DNA of 16,467 bases. It comes from Brucella pseudogrignonensis (lineage in GTDB: Bacteria > Pseudomonadota > Alphaproteobacteria > Rhizobiales > Rhizobiaceae). Shown in pieces: positions 1 to 6,191 of this stretch. Each line of letters opens with the position of its first letter. Position 1 is the first letter of the stretch. Position numbers and translations under genes: made by a program. The notes beneath the pieces were generated by a model that saw only the letters and a program-made list of their open reading frames with translations, ran no database searches and had not been told where the DNA came from. The DNA is taken from NCBI RefSeq assembly GCF_032190615.1, contig NZ_JAVLAT010000007.1, positions 1 to 16,467 of the forward strand, written 5' to 3'.

Positions 1-89
1 AAGCTTTGAATGGGCGCAAGCCAGAAGCTCGAGACGAAAGGCAGAAAGCAGCTTTAATGGTTGCTAGATACCCTCGAAAGGGTTCCTGA
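1..89 (+). CDS. C-terminal end of an unidentified gene, truncated at left edge
   Basis: The frame beginning at base 3 is open from the window edge to a TGA at 87-89 and encodes 28 residues ending ...ALMVARYPRKGS. The stretch is rich in Arg, Lys, Glu and Ala, which suits a helical basic C-terminus. No domain is recognisable in so short a piece. A small hairpin (ACCCT 70-74, loop CGAA, AGGGT 79-83) lies just before the stop. It could be the last gene of an upstream rightward phage operon, or chance; the reading is weak because only 89 bases are visible. Confidence 0.3.
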   Translation, partial: ALNGRKPEARDERQKAALMVARYPRKGS

Positions 90-151
90 TCTGTCTACTA
101 GATCATATGGGTGACAGCAGTAATGGCGATTTGGCGATAGACCGACAACAA

Positions 152-184
152 AACCCGCCACGCTTCGGAGCGCCCCGGTGGGTT
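152..184 (-). terminator. Factor-independent terminator, best read leftward
   Basis: Arms AACCCGCC (152-159) and GGTGGGTT (177-184) pair with one mismatch/wobble and enclose a tight CGCT-TCGG-AGCG hairpin (161-172). Read on the minus strand, the structure is followed by a TTTTGTTGT tract. That fits termination just past the stop of the leftward gene at 186-410. On the plus strand the following bases (actatttctg) are only weakly T-rich, so bidirectional use is possible but poorer. Confidence 0.65.
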
Positions 185-185
185 A

Positions 186-410
186 CTATTTCTGATTTGT
201 GAAAGAGCTTGCAGCGCGTATGGCAGTTAATTCAACCTGACCGCCACTTTGTTCAAAAGCTCTGATTACAAATCTGGCAAGCTTGTCTTTACCATCATGT
301 GTGGTTGGACACTGGCCCAGAAGATCACAGCACCGGCTATATGCATTTTGCAGTGCTTTAAGATCATGTGGTGTGAATACGCCCCTATAAGCTGAACTTT
401 TGAAAGGCAT
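186..410 (-). CDS. Small protein of unknown function (74 aa)
   Basis: A 74-residue protein with N-terminus MPFKSSAYRGVFTPHDLKAL. The ATG at 408-410 is chosen because GGGAGG lies eight bases upstream on the minus strand; a TTG at 461 would add 17 residues but lacks such a site. The sequence looks alpha-helical, with three cysteines (C27, C28, C34) but no CxxC pair, and no signal peptide or membrane segment. The phrase VFTPHDLKALQNAY resembles small helical proteins of unknown role in rhizobial genomes and phages, from memory only. It is the last gene of a leftward three-gene group and is followed directly by a terminator hairpin. No function can be assigned. Confidence 0.65.
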   Translation of the reverse strand: MPFKSSAYRGVFTPHDLKALQNAYSRCCDLLGQCPTTHDGKDKLARFVIRAFEQSGGQVELTAIRAASSFTNQK

Positions 411-481
411 CCCCGTTTCCTCCCTTCCGAATAAGAAACATCGGAAGGTGGTCAAATTCAACTGAAATCTTATTGTTATTC

Positions 482-510
482 AGCCCCGCCTAGTGCGGGG
501 TTTTCTGTTT
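482..510 (+). terminator. Rightward factor-independent terminator between two leftward genes
   Basis: The stem CCCCGC (484-489) with GCGGGG (495-500) closes a five-base loop (CTAGT), and TTTTCTGTTT follows at 501-510. This is a textbook terminator on the plus strand. On the minus strand no T-run follows, so it should not stop the neighbouring leftward genes. What plus-strand transcript it ends is unknown, because no convincing rightward gene lies between 90 and 480. Confidence 0.6.
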
Positions 511-574
511 GGGGAGAGTAATGGCAACTTGTGACCTGAAAATCTCCCTGAATGGAGATAGCCTGTCTGTGATG

Positions 575-793
575 CTATCGACGCTTACCGAGGCCGCGAA
601 TAGATTTCCTGAATTTGGCGACAACCTTCTCCGCTTCCTTAATTCCGGCGAAGAGCTGTTCACTGTCGATGACGACATCAGACCCACACCCGGCGCAGGT
701 GAGCTTGTCGTGAGTTTTAAGCCAAGCGATGGTCTTCTCGGTCTTGTGTCCGCATTTAGGGCAAGTAACCCCGATTTTCTGATCTTCAAACAT
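575..793 (-). CDS. Small zinc-ribbon protein (72 aa)
   Basis: A 72-residue protein with two zinc-knuckle pairs, CPKC (residues 11-14) and CAGC (33-36), each followed by Gly. This is the geometry of a single zinc ribbon that should bind one Zn through four cysteines. The remainder is a charged helix ending in a basic RGLGKRR tail, which could contact nucleic acid. The ATG at 791-793 has a strong GGGAGG site six bases upstream on the minus strand. It is the middle gene of the leftward group and follows another two-CxxC protein. Overlapping open frames on both strands lack these features and are shadows. Small zinc-ribbon proteins of this type are common in phage accessory regions; partner and target are unknown. 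Confidence 0.75.
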   Translation of the reverse strand: MFEDQKIGVTCPKCGHKTEKTIAWLKTHDKLTCAGCGSDVVIDSEQLFAGIKEAEKVVAKFRKSIRGLGKRR

Positions 794-979
794 GATGAGC
801 CTCCCGCTGGCAATTCAGCACAGGCGCATTGAACTGTCTAGCCATTCTGGGAGCGGCACTCCTTTCACTCATCCCACCGGGCGATGAGGCAATAGCTACA
901 CTCGCGCAGAAGAAGCAACACTGGCTGCTCCGGGGCAATGCCTTGCATATCAACAGTGTGAAGTGGGCAAGCCCGGTAG

Positions 980-1405
980 TCACTTTTGCCAAACAAAAAC
1001 TGTCGTGTTGAAGTTTGCTTTGCATTCTGGACAAGTGAGGTTGGAATAGCCGCCACCTCGATATTGTGTGAGACGGTAGAACCGACCGAAGTTTTGTTCA
1101 CACCTTGGGCAAAAAGGTTCACCCTTAGGACTGCCATCGTCAAATGGTTCGTACTTGAAACCGTTGTACTCAACTAGCTTACCGCGGAACTCGAACGCTG
1201 ACTTGAGGCGCTTAGCCTCACTTTTCTCAGCTTCGATGACTTCGCTTGCTTCTATTAGGCCAATCTTAGCGTCCGCTAGCTGTGACATCACATCGGCCAG
1301 TTTCGCCTTGAGCTCTGCTTTGTCAAATTGCGCGTCAATTGAGCGAAGCTCATTCACGATTTTGAGTGCGCCTGTAACTGAGGCAATAGCTTCAACTATT
1401 GTCAT
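980..1405 (-). CDS. Phage zinc-ribbon protein with helical N-terminus (141 aa)
   Basis: Residues 1-75 form long amphipathic helices (TGALKIVNEL..., KAKLADVMSQLADAKIGLIE, then an E/K-rich stretch) likely to make a coiled coil or helical bundle. Residues 95-135 carry CPRC (99-102) and CPEC (125-128), a zinc ribbon. I recall close relatives in prophages of rhizobia and enterobacteria, always of unknown function. The ATG at 1403-1405 is preferred over an upstream ATG at 1456 because GGAG sits about eight bases upstream on the minus strand and the extra N-terminus would run through the divergent promoter region. It is the first gene of the leftward group. The plan suggests an oligomerising adaptor that binds nucleic acid or protein through its ribbon; that is inference. 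Confidence 0.8.
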   Translation of the reverse strand: MTIVEAIASVTGALKIVNELRSIDAQFDKAELKAKLADVMSQLADAKIGLIEASEVIEAEKSEAKRLKSAFEFRGKLVEYNGFKYEPFDDGSPKGEPFCPRCEQNFGRFYRLTQYRGGGYSNLTCPECKANFNTTVFVWQK

Positions 1406-1470
1406 GTGTTTCTCCGTCCAATACCCGACAGGAATAAACCGTGGCTTGCAAATCAAAGCAAGAGGGATAG
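1406..1470. promoter_or_regulatory. Divergent intergenic region, likely promoter(s)
   Basis: These 65 bases separate the leftward zinc-ribbon group from the rightward HNH/terminase group, so at least the leftward promoter must lie here or just inside the neighbouring gene. On the minus strand TTGCTT, 17 bases and TTTATT form a weak -35/-10 candidate (about 1455 to 1427). No good sigma-70 match is visible rightward. Ribosome sites GGAG (leftward) and GAGGG (rightward, 1463-1467) flank it. Confidence 0.3.
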
Positions 1471-1539
1471 ATGCCTAAGATCAAAACCCTCAAGCCTCTC
1501 GTGTCCACGATGAAGCCAAGGCTGGGACATGAAGGATAG
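1471..1539 (+). pseudogene. N-terminal segment of the HNH gene, out of frame
   Basis: This is a 22-codon frame (MPKIKTLKPLVSTMKPRLGH, Glu, Gly, then TAG at 1537-1539) with a strong GAGGG ribosome site just upstream. Its basic, proline-rich N-terminus is what I expect at the start of phage HNH endonucleases of this type (MPxLKTL...PRLG patterns). The HNH body continues in the +1 frame. The segment therefore looks like the true N-terminus, separated by a one-base gain or two-base loss near 1534-1538; for example restoring two bases to give GAA GGT GAT AGG would read straight on. Alternatively it is a leader whose translation couples to the ATG at 1529. Confidence 0.55.
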
Positions 1540-1960
1540 GCGAAGAGCGCACAGGCCAGACCGAGATACAGCACAGCCCTATAGGCAATGGTACAAGACA
1601 GCGAGATGGCAGAAGCTACGTTGGTCCATCCTCGTCCGCGACCTATTCACCTGCCAGATGTGCGGCGTGATCCTGAGAGAAGGAAGATCAGAAAAGGGCG
1701 CAAGCGGGTTAAGACCGGCAGTATGCGACCACCTGATACCACATAAGGGTGATGAAGCCCTGTTCTTCAGTGAGAGCAACCTATGGGCAGTATGTGACAG
1801 CTGCCATGATGGTCCATGCCAATCGATAGAACGAATGCACTATCGAAGCCCAGACACTATCAGGATCAAAAAGATCGAGCATCGCAATGTTGGGCAGGAT
1901 GGATACCCAACAGCGCCTAAAGATCGATGGATAGATCGAAGCTTTCATATAGGCGCATAG
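1529..1960 (+). CDS. HNH endonuclease (packaging-associated)
   Basis: A 143-residue HNH nuclease. The zinc-structured fold is shown by C42xxC45 and C89xxC92. The catalytic HNH motif is D67-H68, N84 and H93 within CDHLIPHKGD...NLWAVCDSCH. In HK97-like phages a free-standing HNH protein beside the terminase is needed with the large terminase for cutting cos DNA; that is family knowledge. The position just before the terminase genes fits. The ATG at 1529 has only a poor ribosome site (AAGGCTGGGAC) and lies inside a better-started frame from 1471, so this product is either reinitiated, shortened, or the body of a frame-split gene. All motif residues needed for nuclease activity are intact in this frame. 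A stop at 1511-1513 blocks any longer start in this frame. Confidence 0.85.
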   Translation: MKDRRRAHRPDRDTAQPYRQWYKTARWQKLRWSILVRDLFTCQMCGVILREGRSEKGASGLRPAVCDHLIPHKGDEALFFSESNLWAVCDSCHDGPCQSIERMHYRSPDTIRIKKIEHRNVGQDGYPTAPKDRWIDRSFHIGA

Positions 1961-1964
1961 ACGA

Positions 1965-2010
1965 GCGTTTTGATTGAAGTGTTGCAATGCATCAAAAAAA
2001 GATCAAACGC
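1965..2010. repeat. Inverted repeat with A-tract downstream of HNH gene
   Basis: GCGTTTTGAT (1965-1974) pairs with ATCAAACGC (2002-2010) with one bulged T. A second, overlapping pairing is TTTTGAT (1968-1974) with ATCAAAA (1991-1997). A run of seven A (1994-2000) lies between. No T-tract follows on either strand, so it is not a classical terminator. It may be a protein-binding or bent-DNA site belonging to the packaging region, or an RNA 3' hairpin. Confidence 0.4.
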
Positions 2011-2039
2011 CTCTCAGTGGCCCGATATGGGGCGGTCAG

Positions 2040-2095
2040 ATAGGCCGGGGCGGGGTAAAAGTCTACAGCTGACCGTCAGCCAGACCCGCGTCCCA
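2040..2095. other. Candidate cos (packaging cut) site
   Basis: In the 192-base gap between the HNH and small-terminase genes a G-rich tract (GGCCGGGGCGGGG, 2043-2055) is followed by a hyphenated dyad. GCTGAC (2068-2073) and GTCAGC (2075-2080) surround a single C, with flanking GTCT (2061-2064) and AGAC (2082-2085), then CCCGCGTCCC. Cos sites of HNH/terminase phages commonly lie here and show dyad symmetry at the nick site. The GGGGCGGGGTAAAAGTCTACA-type run resembles sequence I recall upstream of many phage small-terminase genes. Exact cut positions cannot be read. Confidence 0.45.
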
Positions 2096-2152
2096 AGCAT
2101 TTACACGCATCCGCAATTCATAAAAAGGGTTTAGGCCCGTGAAAGGGCTGAA

Positions 2153-2551
2153 ATGCCACGTCCGCAAACGCCACTTGCTAAGGCGGCGCTAACTGGCGCT
2201 GACAAGAAAGACCCGCAACGTTATCGCGACAGAAGTAACCCGAAAGCTTCGGGGCGCGGTATCGGAAAAGCCCCAGATTATCTGAGTAAGAATGCAAAAA
2301 AGGCATGGGCAATCTTTGTCGATGAAATCCCGTGGCTGGTCTACGAGGACCGAGCGGCACTAGAGATTGTCAGCATCATGAGGGGGCAGATTATCGAAGG
2401 CGCAAGCGATCTGCCTGCTTCATTCTTTGGCAATTACCGCATGGCCGTTTCATCACTAGGCGCAACGCCGGTTGATCGGTCCAAGGTTCACCAGCCACAT
2501 GAAGAAGCTGATGATGATCCCTTTGCAGAATTTGACGTTAGGCAACATTGA
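2153..2551 (+). CDS. terS: Terminase small subunit, P27-like
   Basis: A 132-residue protein placed directly before the large terminase. The N-terminus is basic and disordered-looking (DKKDPQRYRDRSNPKASGRG), followed by APDYLSKNAKKAWAIFVDEIPWL and an EDRAALEIVSIMRGQI helix. That order matches the P27/Terminase_4 family, whose members recognise the packaging site and load the large subunit. The C-terminus is short and acidic (EEADDDPFAEFD), a likely contact for the large subunit. The start at 2153 is preceded by GAAAGGGCTGAA. Its stop overlaps the TTG start of the next gene by four bases, so translation is probably coupled. The length is typical for the family. Confidence 0.85.
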   Translation: MPRPQTPLAKAALTGADKKDPQRYRDRSNPKASGRGIGKAPDYLSKNAKKAWAIFVDEIPWLVYEDRAALEIVSIMRGQIIEGASDLPASFFGNYRMAVSSLGATPVDRSKVHQPHEEADDDPFAEFDVRQH

Positions 2552-4239
2552 GCTACGCAGATAAGGCGCATCAATACGCCCGTGACGTTGTTTCAGGCGC
2601 TATTCCGGCCTGCAAGTATGTCTATCAGGCTTGCCAGCGACAGCTTGACGATCTGGCTAATCCGCCGAAGGGCTATCACTTCGATACCGGAAGGGCAGAG
2701 CGCATCTGCCGATTTGTCGAGCTATGCCCACATATCAAAGGCCCGTCAGCTTCACGCGGCGATCTGATGATTTTGGAGCCGTGGCAGCTATTCATCTTGA
2801 GCACGTCATTCGGCTGGGTGGATAGTAACGGAAATAGGCGGTTTCGTCGCGTTTATGTGGAAGTCCCCCGCGGTAACGGGAAGTCATCTTTCTCGTCGCC
2901 GGTTGGTCTTTACATGCTTGCGCTTGACGGTGAAGCCGGTGCTGAAATCTACTCGGCAGCGACGACACGCGATCAGGCTCGCATTGTTTTCCGCGATGCA
3001 CAGGCGATGGCAAGAAAGATGCCTGCCTATCGCAATCGGTTTAAGGTCGATGTCAGTGCACAGTCTCTTGTGCAGATGAAAACATCGAGCGCGTTCAAGG
3101 CTCTATCCGCTGACGGGCATACGCTTGACGGTTTGAATATTCATCTGGCTATCGTAGACGAGCTTCACGCGCACAAAAGCCGTGATGTTTATGATGTTCT
3201 GGAAACAGGGCTTGGCAAACGGCCTCAATCGATGCTGTGGATGATCACCACGGCAGGCAGCAACAAGCACGGTATCTGCTACGAGGTCAGGAAGTTCGTT
3301 CTTGATGTTCTGGCTGGCACTGTAGCGGGGGAGGCTGCTGACGCTGTATTCGGAATTATTTACACCATTGACGAGGGCGACGATCCGTTTGCAGAAGAAA
3401 CTTTGCGGAAGGCAAACCCGAATTGGGGTGTGTCTGTCGATCCTAAGATTGTCTTACAGACGGCAGGCAAGGCCAGACAGGTTGCAACAGCAAGGGCGAA
3501 TTATCTCACCAAGCATCTGAATGTTTGGGTTGACGCTAATTCGGCGCTGTTTGACACAGACTGGTGGCGCAAATGCGAGGACCGCGATCTTGTTGAGGAA
3601 GACTTTGCCAACGACGAATGTGTCATTGGCCTTGATCTGGCAAGTAAGATCGACATTGCAGCGCGTGTAAACCTCTATCGCAGGTTGATAGATGGGAAGG
3701 CTCATTATTATGTTTTCCCACGTTTTTACCTACCGAGAGTTGCAATAGAAGAAGATAAGCACCCGATGTATCGCGGGTGGGAGATGCAGGGCGACATAAC
3801 TGCCACTGCCGGTGAGACAATCGACTTCGGTTCAATCGAGGATGACATCAAGGCGGAAGGTCCGGGATTAAATCTGCAAGCTGTAGCAACTGACCCATGG
3901 CAAGCGCAGCAGATGATCCAGAACCTCAAGCGCGATGGAATGCCTGCCGAGGAATATCGGCAAACAGTGGCAACGATGAGCGAGGCGACGAAAACGCTTG
4001 ATGCTCTCATGCGGGAACAGCGCATTCATCACACCGGAAATGCGGTGATGAACTGGATGATCGGCAATGTTGTCGGGCATTACGATGCAAAAGAGAACGT
4101 CTACCCGCGCAAGGAGATGCCTCAAAACAAGATCGACGGTGCGGTGGCGCTAATCATGGCTCTTGGCTGGTTTATTCAGCAGGAAACGGAACATGATGGC
4201 ATGGATGATTACTTCAAGAGCTTGGCAGGTGCAGCGTGA
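2548..4239 (+). CDS. terL: Terminase large subunit (Terminase_1 family)
   Basis: This 563-residue packaging motor combines an ATPase and a nuclease. Visible ATPase motifs are an adenine-binding region LEPWQLF (76-82), Walker A PRGNGKSS (107-114), Walker B LAIVDE with catalytic E205, and coupling motif ITTAG (233-237). The C-terminal RNase H-like nuclease has acidic residues in GLDLA (D363), ATDPWQA (D449) and KIDGAVALIMALG (D530). It cuts concatemeric DNA at cos and pumps it through the portal using ATP. The TTG start overlaps the small-terminase TGA (ATTGA). The alternative is a later ATG, but that would remove the N-terminal region conserved in the family. Length and motif spacing are normal, so the protein should be functional. 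Confidence 0.96.
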   Translation: MSYADKAHQYARDVVSGAIPACKYVYQACQRQLDDLANPPKGYHFDTGRAERICRFVELCPHIKGPSASRGDLMILEPWQLFILSTSFGWVDSNGNRRFRRVYVEVPRGNGKSSFSSPVGLYMLALDGEAGAEIYSAATTRDQARIVFRDAQAMARKMPAYRNRFKVDVSAQSLVQMKTSSAFKALSADGHTLDGLNIHLAIVDELHAHKSRDVYDVLETGLGKRPQSMLWMITTAGSNKHGICYEVRKFVLDVLAGTVAGEAADAVFGIIYTIDEGDDPFAEETLRKANPNWGVSVDPKIVLQTAGKARQVATARANYLTKHLNVWVDANSALFDTDWWRKCEDRDLVEEDFANDECVIGLDLASKIDIAARVNLYRRLIDGKAHYYVFPRFYLPRVAIEEDKHPMYRGWEMQGDITATAGETIDFGSIEDDIKAEGPGLNLQAVATDPWQAQQMIQNLKRDGMPAEEYRQTVATMSEATKTLDALMREQRIHHTGNAVMNWMIGNVVGHYDAKENVYPRKEMPQNKIDGAVALIMALGWFIQQETEHDGMDDYFKSLAGAA

Positions 4240-5489
4240 ACCTATTGCGAAAGATGCTGAATGGTTTCGTTGGCGATACGCCTGTTAAGCGGAACCTGAC
4301 CGTTCGTGAGCCTGACGCTTGGTATCCGGGTGACAGCATCGGCGGGGCCGGGGAGATCATCACTGAAAAGAATGTTCTTGCACTGTCTGCGGTGTGGGCA
4401 TGTGTGAACCTGATTTCAGGTACAATCTCGTCGTTGCCGCTTATGGTTTATCGCAAGAGTGCTGACGGATCACGCGAGGTCGCAAGCGATCACCCACTCT
4501 ATGTTGTGCTGCACGACAGCCCGAATTACGACCAGACAGCGGTTGACTTCTGGGACTTCATGGCGGCATCGGTTGAGCTTTGGGGCAATGGTTACGCTCG
4601 TGTCAATCGATCAAATGGTAATGTTCGGGTCTTAACTCCTATTCTTCCGGCGCTGATGAGCGTTCAGAAGAAGTCCAACGGCGATCTGATTTACAAGTGG
4701 ACTGAGGACGGCAAGGCGAACGAAGCCACAGATCGCGAAATCCTGCATATCCGTGGTTTCGGCGGCAACCCACTTGGCGGAGCGTCGACGCTTTACTTCG
4801 GTCGCCGTGTGTTTGGCTTATCGCAGGCAGCGGATAGATCAGCCGGATCGATGTTTGAGAACGGTTTGCGACCTTCTGGTGTTCTCAAGTTCGAGAAGTG
4901 GCTGAACGATGAGCAGCGCGAGCTTGCCGAACAGAAACTTGCAGCGAAAATCGGAAGCGGCAATGCTGGCAAGCCTATCATCCTAGAGGGCGGCACCGAA
5001 TGGCAGCAACTGACGATTACGCCAGAAGATGCCCAGATGCTGGAAACCCGCTCATTCTCTATTGAGGAAATCTGTCGGTTCTTCGGTGTGCCTCCGCATA
5101 TGGTTGGTCACACATCGAAATCGACAAGTTGGGGATCGGGTATTGAAGCGCAAACACTCGGCTTTCAGAAGTTCACACTTCGCCGTCGTTTGAAGCGCAT
5201 TGAACAGGCACTGATGAAACAGCTCCTGACGCCAGCGGATAAGGCGGCAGGGGTTATCATAGAATTTAACCAAGAAGGCCTTCTGCGGGGCGATACGGCG
5301 GGAAGAGCGCGGTTCTACCAGCAGATGACGGCAATCGGCGCGATGACGATCAACGAAGTCCGAGAGCTTGAGAACTTGCCACCTGTCGAGGGCGGAGATG
5401 TTCCACGCATGCAGATGCAGAATGTGCCCATTACCGAAGCCGGTGCAGACCGAGAACTGACCCCGCGTCAGAGCGACAACGAGGAATAA
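4236..5489 (+). CDS. Portal protein, HK97 family
   Basis: This 417-residue protein should form the dodecameric ring at the head vertex through which DNA enters and leaves. Family marks are AVWACVNLIS (52-61), GNGYA (117-121), EILHIRGF (168-175), SFSIEEICRFFGVPPHMVG (273-291) and the C-terminal TINEVRELENLPP (371-383). The GTG start overlaps the large-terminase stop (GTGA). The order terminase, portal, protease, capsid is the standard HK97 layout. Length is typical (about 400-450 residues). Nothing is missing, and the Gln/Pro-rich C-terminal tail after residue 390 is the usual variable end. Confidence 0.95.
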   Translation: MNLLRKMLNGFVGDTPVKRNLTVREPDAWYPGDSIGGAGEIITEKNVLALSAVWACVNLISGTISSLPLMVYRKSADGSREVASDHPLYVVLHDSPNYDQTAVDFWDFMAASVELWGNGYARVNRSNGNVRVLTPILPALMSVQKKSNGDLIYKWTEDGKANEATDREILHIRGFGGNPLGGASTLYFGRRVFGLSQAADRSAGSMFENGLRPSGVLKFEKWLNDEQRELAEQKLAAKIGSGNAGKPIILEGGTEWQQLTITPEDAQMLETRSFSIEEICRFFGVPPHMVGHTSKSTSWGSGIEAQTLGFQKFTLRRRLKRIEQALMKQLLTPADKAAGVIIEFNQEGLLRGDTAGRARFYQQMTAIGAMTINEVRELENLPPVEGGDVPRMQMQNVPITEAGADRELTPRQSDNEE

Positions 5490-5494
5490 TCTCG

Positions 5495-6157
5495 ATGAAA
5501 ACCAAAGACTTTGCCTTGCAGGTTAAAGACCTGTCGGAAGACGGCACCTTTACGGGTTACGGCTCGGTCAACGGCAATGTTGACAGCTATGGCGAGCGGG
5601 TAATGCCCGGTGCTTTCGCTGGCAGTCTCGCTAAGCATAAGCGCGAAGGCACAAGCGTTCTGATGCTTTGGCAGCATAACCCGAATGAACCGATCGGTAT
5701 CTGGGATGATCTTGCTGAGGATGCAAAAGGCCTTTGGGGTAAGGGCCGCTTGATCATGGAAGTGCAGAAGGCTCGTGAAGTCCATGCGCTCATGAAGGCG
5801 AATGCTATCGGTGGTCTTTCCATCGGGTACCGAGAAATCAAAGCCACTCCTGACGGCAATGTGCGCAATCTGGATGAATTGGACCTGCGGGAAATCTCCC
5901 CGGTTTCTTTCCCAGCCAATCGCCGCGCCCGTATCGAGGCAGTGAAATCTGAACGCATGGATGAGTTTGCCAGACGCCTCCGCGATGGCGACCCCATGCC
6001 GATCAAAGAATTTGAGGACATCTTGCGAGAGGCAGGGGTTCCAAAAAGCATGGCATGCGCGATTGCCTCGCATGGTTATGCAAAGGCCGTTCTGGGTGAT
6101 CCAGAGGGCGAAAAGGCAAGCGACGCAACCGCATTCTTAAAAGCATTGCGCGGTTAA
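5495..6157 (+). CDS. HK97-family prohead protease (peptidase U35)
   Basis: A 220-residue serine protease that processes the capsid and itself during prohead maturation. Core signatures are FTGYGSVNGNVDSYGERVMPGAF at the N-terminus (19-41), catalytic His61 in LWQHNPNEPIG, nucleophile Ser109 in GGLSIGY, and an acidic candidate (D130 or E133) in LDLREISPVSFPAN. About 75 residues follow the core, with an acidic, helical stretch containing EFEDILREAGVP and ending AFLKALRG. GAGGAA lies upstream of the ATG and extends across the portal stop. It works with the capsid gene immediately downstream. Long minus-strand open frames across this gene are shadows. Confidence 0.94.
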   Translation: MKTKDFALQVKDLSEDGTFTGYGSVNGNVDSYGERVMPGAFAGSLAKHKREGTSVLMLWQHNPNEPIGIWDDLAEDAKGLWGKGRLIMEVQKAREVHALMKANAIGGLSIGYREIKATPDGNVRNLDELDLREISPVSFPANRRARIEAVKSERMDEFARRLRDGDPMPIKEFEDILREAGVPKSMACAIASHGYAKAVLGDPEGEKASDATAFLKALRG

Positions 6158-6191
6158 ATCTCACCCTCTTTGTCCAGAAAGGACATTATCA

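Noticed and set aside
107..202. 31-codon plus-strand frame beginning MGDSSNGDLA
   Set aside because: It runs through the terminator hairpin at 152-184 and into the end of the opposite gene. It has no ribosome site.
509..832. Plus-strand 107-residue open frame over the small zinc-ribbon gene
   Set aside because: It lies antisense to a frame with two CxxC pairs and a GGGAGG site. It has no recognisable motif and begins on a terminator T-run.
786..872. 28-codon minus-strand frame overlapping the start of the zinc-ribbon gene
   Set aside because: The overlap looks like translational coupling, but there is no usable ribosome site (GGTGGG touches the ATG) and no recognisable sequence. Kept only as a question about the gap.
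829..1011. Plus-strand frame MNCLAILGAALLSLIPPGDE, resembling a signal peptide
   Set aside because: It has no ribosome site and overlaps the end of the zinc-ribbon gene on the other strand. The hydrophobic start is probably chance.
2031..2152. Regularly spaced repeats suggesting a CRISPR array or origin
   Set aside because: Only a single dyad and one nested repeat are present, with no direct-repeat spacing. A packaging site is the simpler explanation.
5468..6073. Minus-strand 201-residue open frame over the prohead protease
   Set aside because: Antisense shadow of a gene with an intact U35 catalytic set. No start signal.
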